Shown here piece after piece: positions 13,782-17,762 of a stretch of DNA of 17,762 nt. The stretch lies in the NCBI GenBank assembly GCA_041485385.1, contig JBGPJM010000091.1:1-17762 (forward strand). Reading direction: 5' to 3'. Source of the DNA: JBGPJM01 sp041485385. GTDB taxonomy: Bacteria; Planctomycetota; Phycisphaerae; Phycisphaerales; UBA1924. Every line of letters starts with the position of its first letter. Within the stretch, counting starts at the first letter, position 1. The notes beneath the pieces were generated by a model, which was not told where the DNA came from, ran no database searches, and was given only the letters and a program-made list of their open reading frames with translations. The position numbers were made by a program, and so were the translations under genes.

Positions 13782-14915
13782 ATGCCGACCCCGATCACGC
13801 TCACCGGGCTCACCAAGCGATTCGCCGCCGCACCACCCGCGGTCGATGCGGTGTCTCTCTCCATCGAGCCCGGCGAGCTCTACTTCCTCCTTGGCCCCTC
13901 CGGCTGCGGCAAGACCACACTCCTCCGGATGATCGCCGGCTTCATAGAGCCCACGGCGGGCACCATCCGCTTCGGCCAGCGCGACGTCACGCGCCTGCCG
14001 CCGAACAAAAGAAACACGGGGATGGTCTTCCAGTCCTACGCGCTCTGGCCGCACATGACCGTCGAGGCCAACGTCGCCTTCGGGCTGTCGGTCCGGAAGG
14101 TCCCGTCCGGCGAGCGGCAGCGGCGTGTCGCCGAAGCGCTGGCGCTCGTCCGCATGGGGGAGTACGCCGCGAGAAGGCCCAACCAGCTCTCGGGGGGCCA
14201 GCAGCAGCGGGTCGCCCTGGCCAGGGCGCTGGTGATCCGGCCCGACGTGCTCCTGCTGGACGAGCCCCTCTCCAACCTCGACGCCAAGCTCCGCCTCGAG
14301 CTCCGCTCCGAGATCCGCCGGATCTGCAAGGAGGTCGGAGCGACGACCGTCTACGTGACGCACGACCAGAAGGAAGCGCTCAGCATGGCCGATCGCGTGG
14401 CGATCATGCGCGCAGGGAAGGTCGTCCAGTTGGGCACGCCCTCGGACCTCTACCGGCGCCCAGCCTCATGCTTCGTCGCCGAGTTCCTCGGCGAGACGAA
14501 CTTCATCGACGGGACGATTGGCGGCCCGGCCCCCCCACTGCCGGATGGGTCGCCGTCGCTGCGCATCAACACCGACGCGGGCGAGCTTGTGGCCGCGGCA
14601 CCGCCGGGACAGTCGTTGATATCCGCCGGCACCCGAGTTGTCTGCTCGATCCGCCCGGAGGCGATTTTCGCAGCGAATATCACCCAAAGAGGTGGAGAAA
14701 CGGTCAAATTCGTAAACTCCATCCAAGCCTCCATTGAGGATACGATCTATCTTGGGGAGGTCTTGGTGACAACCGCCAGAACATCCGGCAAGATCGCCCT
14801 GAGATTCGCGCAATTGAACCCAAATTCACCGCATTTAGCGCTCAAATCGGGTGAGCAGGCCACGGTGACCCTTGCCGTTGATCCCCAAGATATCGTCGTA
14901 TTATCCCCTGATTAA
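13782..14915 (+). CDS. ABC transporter ATP-binding protein, PotA/UgpC/MalK type (377 aa)
   Basis: This is the cytoplasmic ATPase of a binding-protein-dependent importer. All motifs are present: Walker A GPSGCGKTT (38-46), Q-loop Gln84 in VFQSYALWPHMT, signature LSGGQQQR (136-143), Walker B VLLLDE (156-161), D-loop SNLD (164-167) and switch His194. The C-terminal ~100 residues form a TOBE-like regulatory domain, typical of ATPases importing sugars, glycerol-3-phosphate, polyamines or iron. NKRNTGMVFQ(S/D)YAL is the standard form in this subfamily. No permease or binding-protein gene is adjacent, so the substrate cannot be assigned; such ATPases may be shared among several importers. The last ~250 bp are clearly poorer in GC than the rest of the gene. 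The stop lies 5 bp from that of the convergent histidine kinase. In-frame sequence upstream to 12684 is antisense to the protease and is excluded. Confidence 0.93.
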   Translation: MPTPITLTGLTKRFAAAPPAVDAVSLSIEPGELYFLLGPSGCGKTTLLRMIAGFIEPTAGTIRFGQRDVTRLPPNKRNTGMVFQSYALWPHMTVEANVAFGLSVRKVPSGERQRRVAEALALVRMGEYAARRPNQLSGGQQQRVALARALVIRPDVLLLDEPLSNLDAKLRLELRSEIRRICKEVGATTVYVTHDQKEALSMADRVAIMRAGKVVQLGTPSDLYRRPASCFVAEFLGETNFIDGTIGGPAPPLPDGSPSLRINTDAGELVAAAPPGQSLISAGTRVVCSIRPEAIFAANITQRGGETVKFVNSIQASIEDTIYLGEVLVTTARTSGKIALRFAQLNPNSPHLALKSGEQATVTLAVDPQDIVVLSPD

Positions 14916-14920
14916 GGCAT

Positions 14921-15907
14921 TTAAGCTGAACAACGAAGGCCTTCAGATTCAGTGACGGTCTGCCGCACGATGGCTTGGCAGACCGTTCCCTTCTTCTCTT
15001 CGGACCAGATGACTAGCCGACCGCCGACCTCCTCGAGGAGCTGCCGGCAGAGCGTCAGCCCCAAGCCGGTCCCAGCAGGCTGATACACGTAGGGCTGATG
15101 AGAAGCCTTCGGTTGAACGGCGCTGTCGTCATGCTTCTTGGCGTCGTAACCGAATGTCGCGAAGACGCACCCGAGCTTCGCGGTCGACATCCCGCGCCCG
15201 GTATCCTTCACCGTGATGACGACCCAGCCGCCATCCTTCCGCTCGATCGTCGTCGGAATCCGTCCGGAACCCGAAATGTTCCACGTGGAACATTCCGTTG
15301 ATGTGATTGCACCTTTCGGCACCTTCGGCAACATCGGCATCACTTCCGCCGTGATCTCCAGATGCCCACCGCCGGGCGACATCGCCGCCCGTGCATTCAG
15401 GATCAGGTTCAGCAGAACGTGCTGCAGAGACACCGGCCTCATCGCCGCCTCAATACCTTGCGGAATCGTCACCAGAAGCTTGATCCCATCCTTCTCCGGT
15501 TCCCGCACCATGCAGCACAGTGCCTGTTCGACGCACCGCGGCACGTTCGCCGTGAGGCACTCTGTTCCACGTGGTACATCCGTCACCGACGGCCCGTCCT
15601 GCTTGATGAACCCGAGGATGACCCCGGCAATCTGCGATGCTCGCTCCGACCCTTCTGCCGCCCGCTTGAGGGCTTTGGCGGTCAGGTCCGCATCCTGCGG
15701 CGCGGCCAGCGCCATCTGCGCGTAGCTCATGATCGGCGTCAGGATGTTGTTGAACTCGTGGGCCAGCAGCCCCGCGACCGTGCCCAGCGTTGCCAGTCGC
15801 TCCCGGTGTTCCATCGCGCGCGAGAGATCCTGGAGCTGTCGCTCCATCGCATCGATCTGGCGCAGCAGCCGATGCTCGCCGCCTTGTTCGCCGCCTGGGT
15901 GAGGCAT
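14921..15907 (-). CDS. Soluble histidine kinase without sensor domain, carrying two parS-like sites (328 aa)
   Basis: The protein begins with a short coiled coil (LLRQIDAMERQLQDLSRAM) and then an H-box with phospho-acceptor His50 (LLAHEFNNILTPI). An ATPase domain follows: N-box Asn171 (LNLILNARAAM), G1 Asp235 (VKDTGRGM) and G2 279-284 (GTGLGL). There is no membrane segment and no PAS, GAF or receiver domain, so input may come through the coiled coil or a partner; no response regulator is adjacent. Two stretches that look inserted relative to ordinary kinases carry parS-like DNA: about residues 110-115 (DVPRGTE) and 206-211 (ECSTWNIS). Both sit in regions between conserved boxes. It lies 110 bp downstream of the Nudix gene and may be cotranscribed. 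Start ATG 15907 has only a weak ribosome-binding site. It is possibly a cytoplasmic two-component kinase; partner unknown. Confidence 0.88.
   Translation of the reverse strand: MPHPGGEQGGEHRLLRQIDAMERQLQDLSRAMEHRERLATLGTVAGLLAHEFNNILTPIMSYAQMALAAPQDADLTAKALKRAAEGSERASQIAGVILGFIKQDGPSVTDVPRGTECLTANVPRCVEQALCCMVREPEKDGIKLLVTIPQGIEAAMRPVSLQHVLLNLILNARAAMSPGGGHLEITAEVMPMLPKVPKGAITSTECSTWNISGSGRIPTTIERKDGGWVVITVKDTGRGMSTAKLGCVFATFGYDAKKHDDSAVQPKASHQPYVYQPAGTGLGLTLCRQLLEEVGGRLVIWSEEKKGTVCQAIVRQTVTESEGLRCSA
15277..15292. promoter_or_regulatory. parS: parS centromere site 1 (perfect)
   Basis: TGTTCCACGTGGAACA matches the bacterial chromosomal parS consensus TGTTNCACGTGNAACA exactly and is embedded in a 20-bp perfect palindrome (15275-15294). 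ParB binds such sites, loads as a CTP-dependent clamp and spreads. The site is inside the histidine kinase gene, 1.3 kb upstream of parB. Confidence 0.9.
15563..15578. promoter_or_regulatory. parS: parS-like site 2 (one mismatch)
   Basis: TGTTCCACGTGGTACA differs from site 1 only at base 15575 (T for A), keeping the central CACGTG. It lies in the histidine kinase gene, 286 bp from site 1, in a different frame relative to the codons. Confidence 0.8.
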
Positions 15908-16017
15908 GTTGGACGGATCTCTGGTGTTGTCGTGCCGGAACCCGGGCGCATCCTGGCGCTGGCGGGCAAGGCATCATCGGCTATCCAGAACCCCGTCTTT
16001 CCACCCTGCGCCGATGT

Positions 16018-16473
16018 TCACGGCGCGAAATCAGATGCCCAGGCGACCCCGATGGCTGCCCCCGGTTTCCACGTTGCCAGCCATTCTCGAATGCGCACCG
16101 GGCGCAAATCAATCTGGCGCAACAGGCTCAACCGATGCCATTCGAAGGCAATTTCTGGCTCGCGGCTCGCGACCTTGCCGTCACCCGGCTCGCCGACATG
16201 TTCTACGTGGAACACCAAGTTCACTTCGTGGTGTCGCTTCGAGCTGGTTGTGAACACCGCTTCGGTCACCAGAATCAGCTCCCGTCCGCGGACCGCCAGC
16301 CCACACTCCTCGAGAAACTCCCGCTCGAGCGCCGTCGCGGCGGACTCACCGAACTCAACATGCCCGCCCGGAAGATAGAAGTACCCCCCGGCGATATTGC
16401 GGCAAAGGAGCACCGAATCGCCGCGAAGCAGCACGCCGCGGGCAATGACCTCGATCGGACCAGCCTTGGACAT
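16018..16473 (-). CDS. Nudix (MutT-type) hydrolase (151 aa)
   Basis: The complete Nudix box GX5EX7REUXEEXGU spans residues 37-59 (G37 HVEFG E43, then R51-E52, E55-E56, G58-L59), which binds the catalytic metal ions. Nudix enzymes cleave nucleoside diphosphates linked to another moiety, including oxidised nucleotides, NDP-sugars and cofactors. The flanks (ARGVLLRGDSVLLCRN before, LPGGH at the box) are typical of small MutT-like members; the specificity is not readable. Start ATG 16473 follows GGGAG at suitable distance; the frame is open to 16545 but that stretch overlaps the parB promoter region. A parS-like site falls at about residues 87-92 (VFHVEH). The gene is divergent from parB across a 127-bp gap and upstream of the histidine kinase on the same strand. 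Confidence 0.9.
   Translation of the reverse strand: MSKAGPIEVIARGVLLRGDSVLLCRNIAGGYFYLPGGHVEFGESAATALEREFLEECGLAVRGRELILVTEAVFTTSSKRHHEVNLVFHVEHVGEPGDGKVASREPEIAFEWHRLSLLRQIDLRPVRIREWLATWKPGAAIGVAWASDFAP
16199..16214. promoter_or_regulatory. parS: parS-like site 3 (one mismatch)
   Basis: TGTTCTACGTGGAACA differs from site 1 at one base (16204, T for C), which breaks the CACGTG core. It lies inside the Nudix gene, about 390 bp before the parB start codon. Confidence 0.7.
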
Positions 16474-16517
16474 GCTCGCTCCCTGCTTCGAGCCGGAAGA
16501 TATCGAATCTGGTGAGG

Positions 16518-16537
16518 TTGTGCACGAACCTGCACAA
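16518..16537. promoter_or_regulatory. Inverted repeat in the parB-Nudix divergent promoter region
   Basis: TTGTGCA (16518-16524) and TGCACAA (16531-16537) form a perfect 7-bp dyad with a 6-bp centre; a further related word, TTGCAT, follows. It is the most prominent structure in the 127-bp gap between two divergent starts, where an operator could control both. No known regulator is assigned. Confidence 0.35.
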
Positions 16538-16600
16538 ACTTGCATACCTGCGCCGAATAGTTAGGCTGACGGACGACAGTTGCACGGACAGGAGGTCCAG

Positions 16601-17656
16601 ATGGAAATAACGGACGCAGGGAAGCGGCGAAGACTCGGTCGCGGACTCAGCAGCCTGATCGGCGAATCGGTCACGATTGATATAACCCAAACAGGGGATA
16701 TTCATTCCGGCGAAGTCGGGCGGCAGGACCTCTCAATTGCGGAGGCTGTAGCCAAGGCAGTCGCCGCCGCCAGCGAGCAGGCCGCAATCGATCCGCGCGA
16801 TCGGATCCAGAAACTGCCGGTCGGCGCGCTCGTGCCGAGCAGGTTCCAGCCTCGACGCGTGTTCGACGACGCGGCGCTGGAGCGGCTGGCGGCCTCGATC
16901 CGAACGGCCGGGGTGATGCAGCCGGTCGTGGTCCGCAAGTCGCGGGGCTCGGGCGCCGCGACGGGGTACGGCGACTGGAAAGGAGTGGGGGAGCAGCAGT
17001 ACGAACTGGTCGCCGGAGAGCGACGCTGGCGGGCGGCCAAGCTGGCGGGCCTGGTGGTTGTGCCGGCGGTTGTCGCGGACCTGAGCGACGCCGAGGCCGC
17101 GCAGTTCGCCCTGATCGAGAACCTGCAGCGAGAGGACCTTGGCCCGATGGAGCGGGCGTGGGCGATGAAGGGGCTCGTCGATCGCTTCGGGCTCACGCAC
17201 GCGGAGGTGGCCGAGAAGGTGGGGGTCGAGCGATCGACGGTGACCAACCTGGTCAGGCTGACGGAGCTCGAGGCCGAGGTGACGGAGCTCCTGGAGAAGG
17301 GCGAGCTGAACTTCGGGCACGGCAAGGCGCTGCTTACGATGGCGCCGGGGAAGGCCCGGGTGGAGACCGCGCTGCGTGCCGCGCGCGAGGGGTGGAGCGT
17401 GCGCCGGCTCGAGGAGAGCGCGTCGGTGAAGCCGACGGCGGGCGCGACGAGCGCCGCGGTCGTCGAGAGCGCAGGCGCGGACGCGGAGCGGAAGGCCGGT
17501 CTTCGCGAGTTGGAGAAGCAACTCGGCGAACACCTGGGTACGCGGGTGCGGATCGTCACCGGCGCGGGCGGCGCGCGCGGGAAACTGACAATCGAGTTCT
17601 TTGATCTCGATCATTTCGATGGCCTCATGGCGAAGCTTGGCTTCGAGATGCGTTAG
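16601..17656 (+). CDS. parB: Chromosome partitioning protein ParB (351 aa)
   Basis: ParB is the CTP-dependent DNA clamp that loads at parS and, with ParA, segregates replicated chromosome origins. Features in order: the N-terminal ParA-interaction motif RRRLGRGLSSLIG (residues 11-23); the ParB/Srx domain with LPVGALVPSRFQPRRVF; the CTP-binding motif GERRWRA (139-145); LIENLQREDLGPMERAWA; the helix-turn-helix LTHAEVAEKVGVERSTVTNL (from 198) that reads parS; and a C-terminal dimerisation domain (LGTRVRIV, then GKLTIEFFDLDHFDGLMAKLG). The start is ATG 16601, set by AGGAGGT at 16590-16596, rather than the TTG at 16580. A loop rich in Gly (SGAATGYGDWKGVGEQQ) between the first two ParB boxes is longer than usual. 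ParA is not encoded in this window; only 106 bp downstream are visible. One perfect and two near-perfect parS sites lie just upstream. Confidence 0.96.
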   Translation: MEITDAGKRRRLGRGLSSLIGESVTIDITQTGDIHSGEVGRQDLSIAEAVAKAVAAASEQAAIDPRDRIQKLPVGALVPSRFQPRRVFDDAALERLAASIRTAGVMQPVVVRKSRGSGAATGYGDWKGVGEQQYELVAGERRWRAAKLAGLVVVPAVVADLSDAEAAQFALIENLQREDLGPMERAWAMKGLVDRFGLTHAEVAEKVGVERSTVTNLVRLTELEAEVTELLEKGELNFGHGKALLTMAPGKARVETALRAAREGWSVRRLEESASVKPTAGATSAAVVESAGADAERKAGLRELEKQLGEHLGTRVRIVTGAGGARGKLTIEFFDLDHFDGLMAKLGFEMR

Positions 17657-17671
17657 GATCTCACTTGTGTT

Positions 17672-17762
17672 ATGTTCGGCGATGTGACGGGGCTCGACCC
17701 GTCGGGCGAACGACACAAGCGGTGGGCCCGCACGCACGCGCGGATGACCGGGGATTGCCCAG
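17672..17762 (+). CDS. Possible start of another gene, cut by the window end
   Basis: From ATG 17672 the frame is open for 30 codons to the window edge (MFGDVTGLDPSGERHKRW, then ARTHARMTGDCP). It begins 15 bp after the parB stop. There is no good ribosome-binding site and no recognisable motif, so it may be chance. Confidence 0.25.
   Translation, partial: MFGDVTGLDPSGERHKRWARTHARMTGDCP

Noticed and set aside
15362..16378. + strand 338-codon frame antisense to kinase and Nudix genes
   Set aside because: No motif, no start signal; the two - strand genes have complete family signatures.
16474..16545. N-terminal extension of the Nudix protein
   Set aside because: It has Cys/Ser-rich non-family sequence, overlaps the divergent promoter region and lacks a ribosome-binding site, while ATG 16473 has one.

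Overview
The window looks like chromosomal DNA from a high-GC planctomycete, most likely class Phycisphaerae. The main clue is the pair of large secreted proteases that both end in two dockerin-like repeats (NSQDFFDFLT.FFAG) and a terminal Gly-Cys, a tail I associate with that group. The WD40 and FG-GAP-like proteins and the mix of Shine-Dalgarno and apparently leaderless genes fit. Taxonomy is inference; there is no rRNA gene here.

Left part (1-3700, + strand): the 3' end of a WD40 gene built from near-identical 126-bp repeats, with a probable frameshifted tail; a small secreted protein of unknown function with a good terminator; a secreted FG-GAP-like propeller protein; and a lone nucleotidyltransferase-fold protein. 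A 680-bp gene-free stretch (3695-4372) follows, partly AT-rich and strongly polypyrimidine, ending in the terminator of the next gene on the opposite strand.

Middle part (4373-13691, - strand; transcription order right to left): a DciA/DUF721-like helicase-loader candidate, a kexin-like S8 protease with P domain and dockerin tail, a 6-pyruvoyl-tetrahydropterin-synthase-like protein lacking the canonical catalytic residues, polyphosphate kinase 1, and a KP-43-like S8 protease with fibronectin-like and dockerin modules.

Right part (13782-17762): a lone importer-type ABC ATPase (+), converging on a soluble sensor-less histidine kinase (-) preceded by a Nudix hydrolase (-), then divergently ParB (+) with an excellent Shine-Dalgarno. 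The most striking observation is one perfect parS sequence (TGTTCCACGTGGAACA) and two one-mismatch copies within 1.4 kb upstream of parB. All three lie inside the coding sequences of the histidine kinase and Nudix genes, where they are read as different peptides. ParB, its parS cluster and a DciA candidate together suggest that this segment may lie in the origin-proximal, chromosome-partitioning part of the genome, although no oriC, dnaA or parA is visible here.
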